From: Bacillus sp. FJAT-49711
Lineage (GTDB): Bacteria; Bacillota; Bacilli; Bacillales; Bacillaceae_C
DNA length: 64,000 bases
Assembly: GCF_018343715.1 (NCBI RefSeq)
Contig: NZ_JAGYPL010000001.1
Location: forward strand, 1,018,840-1,082,839
Reading direction: 5' to 3'
Position 1 is the stretch's first letter; each line of letters opens with the position of its first letter. The position numbers and the translations under genes are program-made. Under the pieces are notes generated by a model, which did not search any database, had not been told where the DNA came from, and saw only the letters and a list, made by a program, of their open reading frames with translations. Positions 39,199 through 49,082 of the stretch are shown here, piece after piece.

Positions 39199-40869
39199 TT
39201 ATATTTCCATAATAATTGGCAGGATCATCGGTCTTCTTTTCGTTTTTTCGTATAAAAAATAATTGAGGCGATCACGTATATCTTGCTTAAAACTAGACCA
39301 ATCGAATGAGTTTCCTGCGATTGCCTCCTCAGCAATCGAACGAACGATATCACTCGCTTCTTCAAGCAATTGTTCTGATTCCCTAACGTAAACAAATCCG
39401 CGAGAAATAATTTCTGGACCTGATGCTATTTTTTTCTGTTTCTTATTAATCGTCACTACAATCGTAAATATTCCATCTTGTGATAGGAGCTTGCGGTCAC
39501 GAAGAACGATATTTCCAACATCTCCCACTCCGCTTCCATCTATTAAAATATTTCCAGCAGGAACACGGTTTCCCGTCGTCATTTTTCCATCCTTGTATTC
39601 TATCACTTCGCCATTTCCCGAAATAAATATTTGGTCTTTTCTTAGACCAACCTCTTGCGCCACTTTTGCGTGAGAAAAGAGCATTCTATACTCGCCTTGA
39701 ATTGGAATAAAATATTTAGGCTTCATTAAGTTTAACATTAATTTTAAATCTTCCTGACTTCCATGACCAGAAACATGGACTTTACGATTAGCGGAACTCA
39801 CAACTGCTCCAGCACGATATAGCATGTCCATTGTTTTGTACAGACTAGTCTCAAGTCCAGCAGATGGAGTTGCTGTAATTAAAACAGTATCGCCTTTTTT
39901 TATGTTAATTTGTTTATGATTACCTCTAGCCATTTTTTGAAGGACCTCAATTGGCTCCCCCATGATTCCAGTTGATATGATAGCAATTTGCTGATCTTCA
40001 TATTTTCCGACGTCTTGGATAGGGATAATTAATTCTGGATCTGCAACCGATATAAAACCTAATTTAAGGGCAATTTCAAAACTTTTCTCGATACTTTTTC
40101 CAACTACAGTTACTTTTCTTCCATTTTCATATGCAGCATCAAGGGCTTGTTGAATTCTAATAAAATTTGAAGCGAAACAAGCTACAATCATACGGCCTGG
40201 CGCTGTATGAAAAGCATTGGAAATTTCACGCGCAGTGACTGATTCGGATGTTGTGAATCCAGGATGCTCTGCTTCAGTACTGTCTGATAAAAGACAAAGT
40301 ACGCCCGAATCCCCAATGCTCGCCATTTTACCAATTTCCGATTGATACAATCCTGTTGCCGCCTGATCAAATTTAAAATCACCTGTGTGCACAATTTTCC
40401 CTTCAGATGTATGAATACAAACACCCAATGAATCTGGGATACTGTGAGTCGTATGGAAAAAGGTTACAGAGGCATAGTCAAAGTTTATTTTTGAATTCGA
40501 TCTTACAGTATGAAATTGCACTTCCGATTTCATGTTATGCTCTTTCATTTTTTCTTTAGCTAAGGCAACTGTTAATTTTGATCCATATACAGGAGCTTTT
40601 ATTTTCCGAAATATATAAGGTAATGCTCCAATTGCATCTTCATGTCCATGAGTTAAAAATATGGCTTTAATCCGATCTTTTTGTTCTTCTAACCATGAAA
40701 TATCTGGAATGACGATGTCTATTCCAAGCATTTCAGTTTCCGGGAACATGAGTCCAGCATCGATAATAAAAATATCCGAATCTACTTCGATAACATACAT
40801 GTTCTTCCCAATCTCACCCACCCCTCCAAGTGGAATAATTCTTATGACTTCATTTTTCTTTTTTGTCAA
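39199..40869 (-). CDS. rnjB: Ribonuclease J2
   Basis: This is a metallo-beta-lactamase/beta-CASP ribonuclease that partners RNase J1 in mRNA decay and maturation. It has 556 residues, as in B. subtilis RnjB. The metal motif reads HGHEDAIG (His74, His76, Asp78, Ala79), whereas RNase J1 has a His where this has Ala79. That marks it as the weakly active J2 subunit. C-terminal beta-CASP motifs such as VHVSGHGSQEDL are present. The start is a TTG with AGGAGG seven bases upstream. Confidence 0.95.
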   Translation of the reverse strand: MTKKKNEVIRIIPLGGVGEIGKNMYVIEVDSDIFIIDAGLMFPETEMLGIDIVIPDISWLEEQKDRIKAIFLTHGHEDAIGALPYIFRKIKAPVYGSKLTVALAKEKMKEHNMKSEVQFHTVRSNSKINFDYASVTFFHTTHSIPDSLGVCIHTSEGKIVHTGDFKFDQAATGLYQSEIGKMASIGDSGVLCLLSDSTEAEHPGFTTSESVTAREISNAFHTAPGRMIVACFASNFIRIQQALDAAYENGRKVTVVGKSIEKSFEIALKLGFISVADPELIIPIQDVGKYEDQQIAIISTGIMGEPIEVLQKMARGNHKQINIKKGDTVLITATPSAGLETSLYKTMDMLYRAGAVVSSANRKVHVSGHGSQEDLKLMLNLMKPKYFIPIQGEYRMLFSHAKVAQEVGLRKDQIFISGNGEVIEYKDGKMTTGNRVPAGNILIDGSGVGDVGNIVLRDRKLLSQDGIFTIVVTINKKQKKIASGPEIISRGFVYVRESEQLLEEASDIVRSIAEEAIAGNSFDWSSFKQDIRDRLNYFLYEKTKRRPMILPIIMEI

Positions 40870-40950
40870 ATCTAGTTCCTCCTATTATTTATTCCCGATC
40901 TACATCAGTCAGTCTCATTATACTTGAATATGCATCTTTAACACAATAAA

Positions 40951-40980
40951 GAAGCTGATTCCGAAATGGGAACCAGCTTC
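40951..40980 (-). terminator. Intrinsic terminator after dapA
   Basis: The stem GAAGCTGGTTCC/GGAATCAGCTTC with a six-base loop is followed by TTTATTG on the minus strand, ending the asd-dapG-dapA unit. Confidence 0.85.
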
Positions 40981-41000
40981 TTGTTTCGAAAAAGTTCTAT

Positions 41001-41876
41001 CTATTTTATTTCATCAATTAAATTAGCTAAAACGAATCTTTCTTGTTCTGTAAGTGGGATTAATGGAAGCCTAACTGAACCTACATCAAATCCTGTCATT
41101 TGGAGAGCAGTCTTTACTGGCGTTGGACTTGGTGCAGTAAATAGCCCGCGCATTAATGGCAGTAAACGCCTATGCATAAAAGCAGCTTCTTGATGATTCC
41201 CTGCTTCAAACAATCGAATCATTTCCTGTAATTCTGGACCAATAATGTGGCTAGCCACCGATACAACCCCATAACCACCAATAGCCATTACAGGCAGCGC
41301 CAAGCTATCATCACCGCTATAAAGAAGGAAATCATCATCAGTACTAGAAATAATATCAGCCATTGCATTCAGATCTCCACTTGCTTCTTTAGCAGCTACA
41401 ATATTATCAACTTTAGAAAGTTCAATCATCGTTTCCGGAGCAATATTCACAGAAGATCTACCTGGTATATTATAAATCATGACAGGCAAGGAAGTAGATC
41501 TGGCTATGGAAACGAAGTGTTGATACAATCCACTTTGACTCGGTTTATTATAGTAAGGTGCAACTAACATAATTGCATCCACACCTATTTCTTCAGCTTT
41601 TTTAGTCAGCTCAATAGATGCGTACGTGTTGTTGCTCCCCGTACCAGCTATTACAGGAACCTTTCCATCTGCTGCATGCAAAATATGTCTAAATAAGGCT
41701 AATTTTTCTTCAGTTGACAAAGTCGGAGATTCTCCTGTCGTTCCTGAAACGACTAAGGAATCCGAACCATTATTAATCAAATGGTTGACGAGCTTTGATG
41801 TTTTTTGGAAATCAATATTCCCTTTACTGTCAAATGGTGTAACCATTGCAGTTGAAACTCGGCCAAAACGGACCAT
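41001..41876 (-). CDS. dapA: 4-hydroxy-tetrahydrodipicolinate synthase
   Basis: DapA condenses pyruvate with aspartate-semialdehyde, the branch point to lysine, peptidoglycan diaminopimelate and spore dipicolinate. The 291-residue aldolase has the substrate-binding Thr-Thr in VSGTTGESPTL, the Tyr in VMIYNIPGRS and the Schiff-base lysine in IVAAKEASGD. GAGGTG precedes the ATG. It follows dapG by 19 bp. No lysine riboswitch is seen, in keeping with use during sporulation. Confidence 0.97.
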   Translation of the reverse strand: MVRFGRVSTAMVTPFDSKGNIDFQKTSKLVNHLINNGSDSLVVSGTTGESPTLSTEEKLALFRHILHAADGKVPVIAGTGSNNTYASIELTKKAEEIGVDAIMLVAPYYNKPSQSGLYQHFVSIARSTSLPVMIYNIPGRSSVNIAPETMIELSKVDNIVAAKEASGDLNAMADIISSTDDDFLLYSGDDSLALPVMAIGGYGVVSVASHIIGPELQEMIRLFEAGNHQEAAFMHRRLLPLMRGLFTAPSPTPVKTALQMTGFDVGSVRLPLIPLTEQERFVLANLIDEIK

Positions 41877-41895
41877 TTATATAGCACCTCAAATC

Positions 41896-43131
41896 TTATC
41901 GATCATATTCCAAAATATCATAATGTAATTCAAATGTATCATGTAATGCATTGACGGCCAATTCTAAATCGTTTCCGTCAACCAAAACCCAAATCGTTGT
42001 ATGACTGTCAGCAGATTGTAGGATTCTGATGTCTTTTTCAGATAGCGCAGTAACAATTTTGGATGTTACACCTGGAACCCCGGCAATCCCAGCCCCAACA
42101 ACCGAAACTTTCGCACAGTTTCTAATGACAGATGGCTCATATCCTATACTTTCTAATATAGCAATTGCTTTCTCAATAGTAGAATCGGGAACAGTATAGA
42201 CGACCCCGCTTGGAGAAATATTAATAAAATCAACGCTAATGTTTTCGTTTGCCATTGCTTTAAAAACTTCCGATTGAAGATTGTATTGATCTTTTCCCGC
42301 AGTCACTTTTATTTGTGAAACATTAGGTACATAGGCAATTCCAGTTACAAGTCTCTCTTTAATATCCGCTGTTGCGTTTTCTTTAGTGAAGGTTGTAACT
42401 AAAGTTCCGGGCGAGTTTGTATAAGTTGATCTTATTCTAATCGGAATTTTAGCCTGCATTGCAATTTCTACCGCACGGGGATGGATGACTTTCGCTCCTT
42501 GGTATGCCATATTACATACTTCATTATAAGTTACAACAGATAAAGGGCGAGCTTTTTTGACAATGCGCGGATCAGCTGTCATCATTCCATCAACATCAGT
42601 AAAAATATCAATCCACTCAGCTTTAAGGGCGGCCCCAAGTGCCGCAGCAGACGTATCACTTCCACCTCTGCCGATTGTTGTAATATCTCCGTTTTTAGCG
42701 GCTCCTTGAAAACCCGCTACTACGATCACATCATGCGATTCCAATTCAGTTAATAATCTATTGCATTTCATTTCTAAGATTTTTGCATTTGTATGATCAT
42801 TGTTAGTGACAAATCCAGCCTGAGATCCAGTCATTGATATTGCATTAATACCTTTTCCTAATAATTCTTGAGTGAATACAACACTGGAAATGGTCTCTCC
42901 GCAGGCTAGCAGAACATCTTGCTCTCTTTGAGTCAATAATGTTTTTTCGCCTCCGATTAATGACAGTAACGTATCTGTGGCATATGGAGAACCTTTTCTT
43001 CCAATTGCCGAAACAACGACAACAACCTTATATCCTTCATCAATCGCCTTCTTAATATGCGCTCCCGCTTGTTGTCTTGTTTCTATGCCTTGAACGGAGG
43101 TTCCTCCAAATTTTTGAACAATGATTTTCAT
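41896..43131 (-). CDS. dapG: Aspartokinase I (diaminopimelate-sensitive type)
   Basis: It phosphorylates aspartate to open the aspartate-family pathway. The kinase domain begins [13 protein letters not shown] and has [18 protein letters not shown]. Two ACT regulatory domains occupy roughly residues 260-411 ([14 protein letters not shown]). Length is 411 residues (B. subtilis DapG 404). The name DapG rests on its position between asd and dapA, the arrangement of the diaminopimelate-inhibited isoenzyme. Its ATG overlaps the asd TGA. Confidence 0.93.
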   Translation of the reverse strand: MKIIVQKFGGTSVQGIETRQQAGAHIKKAIDEGYKVVVVVSAIGRKGSPYATDTLLSLIGGEKTLLTQREQDVLLACGETISSVVFTQELLGKGINAISMTGSQAGFVTNNDHTNAKILEMKCNRLLTELESHDVIVVAGFQGAAKNGDITTIGRGGSDTSAAALGAALKAEWIDIFTDVDGMMTADPRIVKKARPLSVVTYNEVCNMAYQGAKVIHPRAVEIAMQAKIPIRIRSTYTNSPGTLVTTFTKENATADIKERLVTGIAYVPNVSQIKVTAGKDQYNLQSEVFKAMANENISVDFINISPSGVVYTVPDSTIEKAIAILESIGYEPSVIRNCAKVSVVGAGIAGVPGVTSKIVTALSEKDIRILQSADSHTTIWVLVDGNDLELAVNALHDTFELHYDILEYDR

Positions 43132-44192
43132 GCTCCCACCCGATTAGAAACTAAGCCTAATTTAATTAAGCTTTCAGCAATTTGAATCGTGTTAAGAGCA
43201 GCACCTTTTAACAAATTATCTGAAACAATCCACAAATGGAAACCTGTATCCTCATCTAAGTCTTTACGAATTCTTCCAACAAAAACGTCATCTTTTCCAA
43301 CTGCCATAGCAGGCATTGGATATACTTGTTTCTCCGGTTCATCTTCAAGGGTAATTCCAGGCGCCTTTGCAAGTAATTGTTTAATATCCTCCACTTTTAC
43401 ATTCTTTGAGTCTAGTTCTATATAGACAGATTCAGAATGTCCGGTTTCAACAGGAAGGCGTACACATGTTGCAGCTACCTTTAATTCAGGCATTCCCATA
43501 ATTTTTTTTGTTTCATTTATCATCTTCATTTCTTCAAATGTAAATCCATTTTCAGTGAATTTGTCAATTTGTGGAATAACATTGAAGGCAATTTGATAAT
43601 GCTTATCCATACTGCTTACCGGTAAAACTGCAGGTTTTACATCTTTTTTATTTATAATAGCATTTGTTTGTTCATTAAGTTCATTGATTGCTGCAGAACC
43701 CGCACCGGAAACTGCTTGATACGTGGATACAACAACCTTATTTAATCCATAAGCTGCCTTGATAGGTTCGAGCGCAGCCACCATTTGAATTGTGGAACAA
43801 TTTGGATTCGCTATGATTCCATTATGTTCATGAAGAACATCTTCATTAACCTCAGGAACAACAAGCGGGACTTCAGGATTCATTCTAAAGGCACTCGTAT
43901 TATCAATGACAATTGCCCCACGTTTCACTGCTTCAGGTGCAAATTTTTCTGATATACTTCCACCTGCACTAAAAAGAGCAATTTCAACACCTTCAAATGA
44001 TTCAGGAACCGCTTCTTCTACTGTAATAACTTCATTATTAAACGTAATTTCTTTACCAGCAGAGCGGGCGGATGAAAGTAAAGTTAATTTCCGGATTGGA
44101 AAATTTCTTTTCTCCAAAGTTTTGATGATTTGTTGACCAACTGCACCGGTAGCACCCATTACTGCTACATGAAAACCGTCTTTATTTGACAT
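43128..44192 (-). CDS. asd: Aspartate-semialdehyde dehydrogenase
   Basis: Asd reduces aspartyl phosphate to the semialdehyde with NADPH. The cofactor loop GATGAVGQQ is at the N-terminus. The catalytic Cys is about residue 132 in [10 protein letters not shown]. The active-site region [13 protein letters not shown] carries the substrate-binding Arg and His. It has 354 residues, with AAGGGG before the ATG. It starts the asd-dapG-dapA unit, and the hairpin in front of it separates it from spoVFAB. Confidence 0.97.
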   Translation of the reverse strand: MSNKDGFHVAVMGATGAVGQQIIKTLEKRNFPIRKLTLLSSARSAGKEITFNNEVITVEEAVPESFEGVEIALFSAGGSISEKFAPEAVKRGAIVIDNTSAFRMNPEVPLVVPEVNEDVLHEHNGIIANPNCSTIQMVAALEPIKAAYGLNKVVVSTYQAVSGAGSAAINELNEQTNAIINKKDVKPAVLPVSSMDKHYQIAFNVIPQIDKFTENGFTFEEMKMINETKKIMGMPELKVAATCVRLPVETGHSESVYIELDSKNVKVEDIKQLLAKAPGITLEDEPEKQVYPMPAMAVGKDDVFVGRIRKDLDEDTGFHLWIVSDNLLKGAALNTIQIAESLIKLGLVSNRVGA

Positions 44193-44321
44193 TTATAGAA
44201 CCCCTTCCAGCCAAAGAAAGTCAATCTTTGTTGTTTTATAATTACATTCATTTATACTATCATATTATCACATAAAGCTTTGCTACCGGTATAAATTTAT
44301 TAAAAAAGGCTATGAAAAGAA

Positions 44322-44348
44322 ATCAGGTAAAGTTTTCCCCTACCTGAT
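44322..44348 (-). terminator. Hairpin terminator between spoVFB and asd
   Basis: The stem ATCAGGTA/TACCTGAT with an 11-base loop is followed by TTCTTTTC on the minus strand, eight bases past the spoVFB stop. It is a moderate terminator and may allow some read-through into asd. Confidence 0.72.
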
Positions 44349-44356
44349 CTACTGTT

Positions 44357-44950
44357 TTATTCTTTGCCATGTTCCCTAATGACAGGCTGCAATTGATAAC
44401 CGTCTATTGCTGCTTCAACAGCTTCGGAGAGGTATTCCATTTTTGCAACCATCGATGTAGGTTTATTTACGGGATCATCCTGCCCAAAGGGGATGAAATA
44501 TATATTTTTAGCAGACATTAGTTTCATTAGATTCATTCCATTTAACCCAAGTGCATCATTTGTAGAAATTCCTAACACGACAGGATTTCGATTCCTTAAT
44601 GTCGCTTTTGCGGCCATTAGGACTGGGCTATCTGTCAAGGCGTTGGCAAATTTGCTCATTGAATTCCCTGTTAAAGGTGCAATTACCATACAATCTAGAG
44701 GCATCTTTGGTCCTAGTGGCTCAGCATCGACGATCGAATCAATTACTTTACGCCCAGTGATTTCTTCAATTTTCCCTACCCAATCTTCTCCGTCGCCAAA
44801 TTTTGTATTTGTATTCTTTAATGTAAATGTGACGACCGGGATAACCTCTGCTCCTTGCTCCATTAATCTTTCAATTTCTGGGACAACAGCATCATAAGTG
44901 CAATGGGATCCAGTCATTCCAAAACCTATTCTTTTTCCCGCTAAACTCAT
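44357..44950 (-). CDS. spoVFB: Dipicolinate synthase subunit B
   Basis: SpoVFB is the flavoprotein subunit (HFCD/Dfp-like fold) that, with SpoVFA, makes dipicolinic acid in the mother cell during late sporulation. The 197-residue protein has the family features GKRIGFGMTGSHCTYD and MVIAPLTGNSMSKFANALTD. GAAGGAG precedes the ATG, whose A overlaps the spoVFA stop by one base. It lies just ahead of the genes that supply its precursor. Confidence 0.95.
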   Translation of the reverse strand: MSLAGKRIGFGMTGSHCTYDAVVPEIERLMEQGAEVIPVVTFTLKNTNTKFGDGEDWVGKIEEITGRKVIDSIVDAEPLGPKMPLDCMVIAPLTGNSMSKFANALTDSPVLMAAKATLRNRNPVVLGISTNDALGLNGMNLMKLMSAKNIYFIPFGQDDPVNKPTSMVAKMEYLSEAVEAAIDGYQLQPVIREHGKE

Positions 44951-45849
44951 TATGAATTCTCCTTCCGTTTTTCGAGATCATCAGCAAGAAGCTGAGATAG
45001 TACATTGGCCAAAATTTGCCCAGCTGTTTTTGGCGCTACAATTCCGGGCAACCCAGGTGCAAGCAATGCCTTGATTCCGCGTTTTTCAGCATATCGGAAA
45101 TCTGTACCACCAGGTTTAGATGCCAAGTCAATAATCAAAGTATTCGTAGGCATATTGGCGATGACACCCGCATTTAATATCATATTTGGTACTGTATTAA
45201 TACATATATCAAGGTCTTTAACCTCATTTTTCAGTTCGTTAAAATGAAAAGGCTGCATGCCCATTTCAGTAATTCTTGCTAAATCAGCACTCTTTCTAGC
45301 TCCCACTTTTACTTTTGCTCCGAGTAGAGCGAAGGTTCTGGCGACGCTCATACCGACCCGTCCAAGTCCAAGAACCGCTATGGATGATTGATGAATAGTA
45401 ATATCAGTGTTTTGAATGGCCATCATGATAGTTCCCTCTACTGTTGGTATAGAGTTGTAAATGGCTACGTCATCCCGTTCAAATAGCTGCACTAAAGTCC
45501 TTTTTGAAAGATTCGATATTTGATCTAGATAGCTATTGCTTATGCCGGAGTATATTTTACAGTAAGAAGGCGTATTATTAAGAATTTGTTCTGTCAAAAT
45601 AACTTTTTCACTAGAAAATATCGTTTCAATTTCTCCTTCAAGGCTCGTTCCAGGGACAGGAAGAATAATGGCATCTAAAATAGAAAAATCAACATCTTTT
45701 ATTTTTTCTTTAACCGCTCCTGTAAAAGATTGAGCCAATTGTTCGAAACCAATTAAATATAATTTCGCATCCAGTTCCGTGAGTTTTCGAATGATTTCCA
45801 ATTGCCTTGCATCCCCACCTAATACGGCTATGTGCATATCAGTCAACAT
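44950..45849 (-). CDS. spoVFA: Dipicolinate synthase subunit A
   Basis: SpoVFA is the NAD(P)-binding subunit of dipicolinate synthase. It has an N-terminal domain (AVLGGDARQLEIIRKL) and a second Rossmann domain with the loop LGLGRVGMSVARTFALLG. I choose the ATG at 45849 (MLTDMHIAVLGG), giving 299 residues; a GTG one codon upstream is possible. The site is a modest AAGGTGA. In B. subtilis this unit is read by sigma-K; I could not find a convincing sigma-K promoter in the repeat-filled gap upstream. Confidence 0.94.
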   Translation of the reverse strand: MLTDMHIAVLGGDARQLEIIRKLTELDAKLYLIGFEQLAQSFTGAVKEKIKDVDFSILDAIILPVPGTSLEGEIETIFSSEKVILTEQILNNTPSYCKIYSGISNSYLDQISNLSKRTLVQLFERDDVAIYNSIPTVEGTIMMAIQNTDITIHQSSIAVLGLGRVGMSVARTFALLGAKVKVGARKSADLARITEMGMQPFHFNELKNEVKDLDICINTVPNMILNAGVIANMPTNTLIIDLASKPGGTDFRYAEKRGIKALLAPGLPGIVAPKTAGQILANVLSQLLADDLEKRKENS

Positions 45850-45934
45850 CACATTTCTTCACCTTCTTTGTTATTGCTTAGGAAGTTATAAATAAGAAAT
45901 TTTGTGGATAGCTTTCTAGGAAATAGTTTACTTC

Positions 45935-46285
45935 TAGCTCTTGCTCTCAGCGACTAGCAAACTTTTGGTTACTTTCGATGATAAGTCCGACATTTAGCTC
46001 GCCTTTTATGTCCATCTTCTAGTGCCAGCCCACGAGGACATAAACCAATCTTAATAAAAATCAAAAGTTGTTTTTGCATCATATTATTTGCTTGATGGGA
46101 TTCATGGAATGTGTGTAAGAAAGTCGCTGCGACGTATTAGTACAGGAATTACGACATGGTTCTTCCTCAATCCCATTAGCATTCCCTCTCCCGGGCTCCT
46201 CCCGCTTTTCTTGGCTCACCATGTTTCCTCTCATCTGTCAGAACCTTTAAAAAGTTTGTAGAACGCTAAACAGGCGCTAAAGCTT
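45935..46285 (-). repeat. Composite intergenic repeat C-B-D, copy 3 (decayed, minus orientation)
   Basis: On the minus strand it starts TTAGCGCCTGTTTAGCG. It continues with GGAAACATGGTGAGCC and AAAAGCGGGAGGAGCCCGG (module C), then CATCAAGCAAAT and CCTCGTGGGCTGGCAC (eroded B), and ends AAAGTTTGCTAGTCGCTGAG (D). It takes up most of the 549-bp gap between spoVFA and ymxH. No gene is seen there, and only the ymxH terminator is recognisable besides. Confidence 0.62.
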
Positions 46286-46363
46286 TTGTTATGCATGTAG
46301 AACAACACCGCACCATTATTGTATGTAGGATAAATTCCCCTGTGCATGAACACAGAAATGAGA

Positions 46364-46391
46364 AAAAAAAATAAGGCGATATCATCGCCTT
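46364..46391 (-). terminator. Intrinsic terminator after ymxH
   Basis: The stem AAGGCGA/TCGCCTT with a five-base loop is followed by A and nine T on the minus strand, just past the ymxH stop. Confidence 0.87.
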
Positions 46392-46398
46392 TTAATGT

Positions 46399-46641
46399 CT
46401 ATTTATTTTCTGGGACTTCAAGAATGATCATATCCGTCCCGATTGTTCTAATATAATGCCAAGGCACTTTAATTTCATTTGCACCTTTTTTCATCCCCAT
46501 CCATTTTCCTGATGGGATGATCAAATGATTTATTTCCCCTGTTTTTGAATTGATCTCCAAATCCGTTTGTCCAAGTACTCCTAACCGTTGAGCCTTTTTG
46601 TAATCTACAATTTCTTTACCTCCCAATTCACTAAGGCGCAT
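46399..46641 (-). CDS. ymxH: YmxH-family PRC-barrel protein
   Basis: This 80-residue PRC-barrel protein begins MRLSELGGKEIVDYKKAQRL and matches the YlmC/YmxH family of spore formers. The fold is often an RNA- or protein-binding module, but the role here is unknown. AGGAGGGG precedes the ATG. It is bracketed by terminators on both sides, so it is probably its own transcription unit. Position downstream of mlpA is conserved. Confidence 0.88.
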   Translation of the reverse strand: MRLSELGGKEIVDYKKAQRLGVLGQTDLEINSKTGEINHLIIPSGKWMGMKKGANEIKVPWHYIRTIGTDMIILEVPENK

Positions 46642-46703
46642 AATTCCCCTCCTAAAACTAGCCGTTATTAATCATATATAAGTTGCCTGTACGCATTTTA
46701 GAA

Positions 46704-46736
46704 TCAAAAAAACCCTTATCTTTTTCGACAAGGGTT
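46704..46736 (-). terminator. Intrinsic terminator after mlpA
   Basis: The stem AACCCTT/AAGGGTT is followed by a run of T on the minus strand. It overlaps the mlpA stop codon. Confidence 0.84.
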
Positions 46737-47970
46737 AGTGAAGTCTTGCTGGTATCCGATTATCAGGACTAATTAACGCAATTGTGTAATTATCTGTGAA
46801 AATTTGATTTGCTATTTTATTTACACTTTCTTCGGTTACTTGATCAATCTCGTCAATCATTTCATCCAGTGTTCTATGTTTTCCTAAAAGCAATTCATTT
46901 TTACCATTTCTGCTCATTCTGCTATTTGTACTTTCCAAACTAAGCATTAAATTACCTTTTAATTGTTCTTTACTATTATGCAATTCTTTTGATGTAATGC
47001 CATCTCGCTTTAATAAATCAAGAGTTGAATGAATTGTACTATATAGCTCATCCATTTGATTTGCTCCGGTTCCTCCATAAATGGTAACTAATCCGCTATC
47101 CTTAAATGAAGAATGATATGAAAATACGGAATAAGCTAATCCTTTTTCTTCACGAACTTCTTGAAATAGTCTTGAAGACATGCTGCCACCGAATATGTTA
47201 TTCATCACGATTAAATCGTAAATATCCTTATGACCTATTGGCAATCCTTTAAATCCTATACATAAATGGGCTTGTTCAGTATCCTTTTGTCTTGAATATT
47301 TATTAGCATAAAATGTAGGATTAGATTCAAAAACTTGTTTCTTTCCTCTTTCAAAAGATCCGAAATATCGTTCAATAATATGAATGAAATCTTCCTTTAC
47401 ATTACCTGCTATGGAAATCACAACATTTTCAGGGGTATACATGTCGTGAATATACTCTCTAAGTAATTCACTCGTAAATGTCTCTAGTGTTTCTTCCGTA
47501 CCAAGGATTGGGAACCCAAGAGGATGTGTTTCAAATGCAGCTTTGCTTAATAAATCATGAACGATATCATCTGGCGTATCTTCGTACATTTTAATTTCTT
47601 CTAATACAACATTTTTTTCTTTATTTAACTCGTCTCTATCAAAGGTGGAATTAAAAAACATATCTGCTAAAGTATCTAAAGCATATGATGCATGGTTATC
47701 AAGTACTTTTGCATAATAGCAAGTATATTCTTTTGATGTAAAAGCATTCACTTGACCCCCAATAGAATCAAAAGATTCGGCGATCTCCCTTGCGGTCCTA
47801 GTTTCAGTACCTTTGAAATACATATGTTCTAAAAAATGAGAGATACCGTTATTACGTTGATTTTCGTCACGTGAACCTGTACCAATCCAAATTCCTATCG
47901 CTACCGATCGTACGGTTGGAATCGTTTCTAGGACAACTCTTACTCCATTTTGGCATATATATTTTTTCAT
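46735..47970 (-). CDS. mlpA: M16-family zinc protease MlpA (YmxG)
   Basis: This mitochondrial-processing-peptidase-like enzyme has the intact zinc motif HFLEH (residues 45-49), followed by the second glutamate region EKNVVLEEIKMYED. The C-terminal binding segment is GGSMSSRLFQEVREEKGLAYS. It has 411 residues from the ATG at 47970. A TTG immediately before it has better spacing (seven bases) to AGGAGG and could be the true start. The substrate is not established; in B. subtilis it influences extracellular protease regulation. Confidence 0.93.
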   Translation of the reverse strand: MKKYICQNGVRVVLETIPTVRSVAIGIWIGTGSRDENQRNNGISHFLEHMYFKGTETRTAREIAESFDSIGGQVNAFTSKEYTCYYAKVLDNHASYALDTLADMFFNSTFDRDELNKEKNVVLEEIKMYEDTPDDIVHDLLSKAAFETHPLGFPILGTEETLETFTSELLREYIHDMYTPENVVISIAGNVKEDFIHIIERYFGSFERGKKQVFESNPTFYANKYSRQKDTEQAHLCIGFKGLPIGHKDIYDLIVMNNIFGGSMSSRLFQEVREEKGLAYSVFSYHSSFKDSGLVTIYGGTGANQMDELYSTIHSTLDLLKRDGITSKELHNSKEQLKGNLMLSLESTNSRMSRNGKNELLLGKHRTLDEMIDEIDQVTEESVNKIANQIFTDNYTIALISPDNRIPARLH

Positions 47971-48029
47971 CAATGCAATTCCTCCTAACATGGTGCAAAA
48001 ACATGCCAAGCGACCATAATCAAATAGGC

Positions 48030-49028
48030 TTATGGATTCTTTTTATCTTGTTCCATGTTTTGTGGCCCATACAATTTTATAATTCTTTCTTCATCCATTA
48101 GTTTGGAAACAGTTCCTATTCTAAGATTTCGAGATTTAATTTCTGTGATCAATGTTTGTAAAGCTTCGTCGGTAGGTTTTGTAGGATGCATTAATATCAT
48201 GGCACCTGGGTGTACCTTTGATGTAACCCGTTCGATTAAAACAGCTGTCTGCGGTTTTTGCCAATCAATTGTATCAACCGTCCACAATACAGTCCCTAGC
48301 TGAAGTGAATGAGCAATGTCTATTGTTTCTTTTCGAAAAGCTCCAGCAGGAGGGCCAAACCAAGTTACTTTTTTTCCAATAGTTGCTTCAATGATTTCAT
48401 TTGTTTTCGTAAGCTCTTCTCTCGTCTCAGCTGCGCTTAATAGCTGCATATTCGGGTGGCTGTACGAATGATTCCCAATTTCATGTCCACCATCTGCAAT
48501 CATTTTCGTCAAATCGGGATTTTCCTTCGCCCACCTTCCTTCCAAGAAGAAAGTGGCGTGCACTTTATTTTTTTTAAGAGTAGCCAGCATAGATGGGAGA
48601 AATTCATTTCCCCAAGCAACATTTATTAAAAAACTGACCATTGGTTTTTCGGGATGGCCCCTATATATTGGAGAGGGCGATAAATCCGATAGATGCACTT
48701 CTGGTGGGATTTGAACGAAAACTAGTTTCTTCTCATCATACTTTTTATCTTTTTTCATGTTTTGATAAGATGCTTCGATATCTACCTTTATCCCATTATA
48801 GCCAGGCATTGCTTTCCAGACTCGATCTATTTTAGCATTTTGAGGTTCAATTTGATAATAATCTGCAGCTTTTACGATTAAATTATATAATTCTCCATTT
48901 TGTTTACTTACAAAAGTACTATCTCCTTGTAACTGTTTTAAGTATTTATTCGTATAAGGATTAAATATGGCAGATAATGATAGAATAGCAATCAGACTAA
49001 AGGCTATCAAGTTTTTTGAACTAAGCAT
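48030..49028 (-). CDS. ylxY: YlxY-family polysaccharide deacetylase-like protein
   Basis: The NodB-type carbohydrate esterase fold (CE4) has 332 residues with an N-terminal hydrophobic signal or anchor (LIAFSLIAILSLSAIF). The second motif GNHSYSHPN is present, but the first, normally TFDDG, reads INVAWGNEF. The catalytic aspartate and one metal ligand are therefore missing. YlxY proteins of B. subtilis look similar as far as I recall, so this is a family trait, and a non-enzymatic or altered role in the spore envelope is likely. GAAGGAGG precedes the ATG. Confidence 0.9.
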   Translation of the reverse strand: MLSSKNLIAFSLIAILSLSAIFNPYTNKYLKQLQGDSTFVSKQNGELYNLIVKAADYYQIEPQNAKIDRVWKAMPGYNGIKVDIEASYQNMKKDKKYDEKKLVFVQIPPEVHLSDLSPSPIYRGHPEKPMVSFLINVAWGNEFLPSMLATLKKNKVHATFFLEGRWAKENPDLTKMIADGGHEIGNHSYSHPNMQLLSAAETREELTKTNEIIEATIGKKVTWFGPPAGAFRKETIDIAHSLQLGTVLWTVDTIDWQKPQTAVLIERVTSKVHPGAMILMHPTKPTDEALQTLITEIKSRNLRIGTVSKLMDEERIIKLYGPQNMEQDKKNP

Positions 49029-49082
49029 GTCCTTACCTCCTTCATTTTAAAATATGAATGAGGAGGATTCGTTAGACCAATA

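Noticed and set aside
45850-46398. A sigma-K promoter for spoVFA in the upstream gap
   Set aside because: I looked for an AC -35 and CATAnnnTA -10 at the right spacing and found no match good enough to report.
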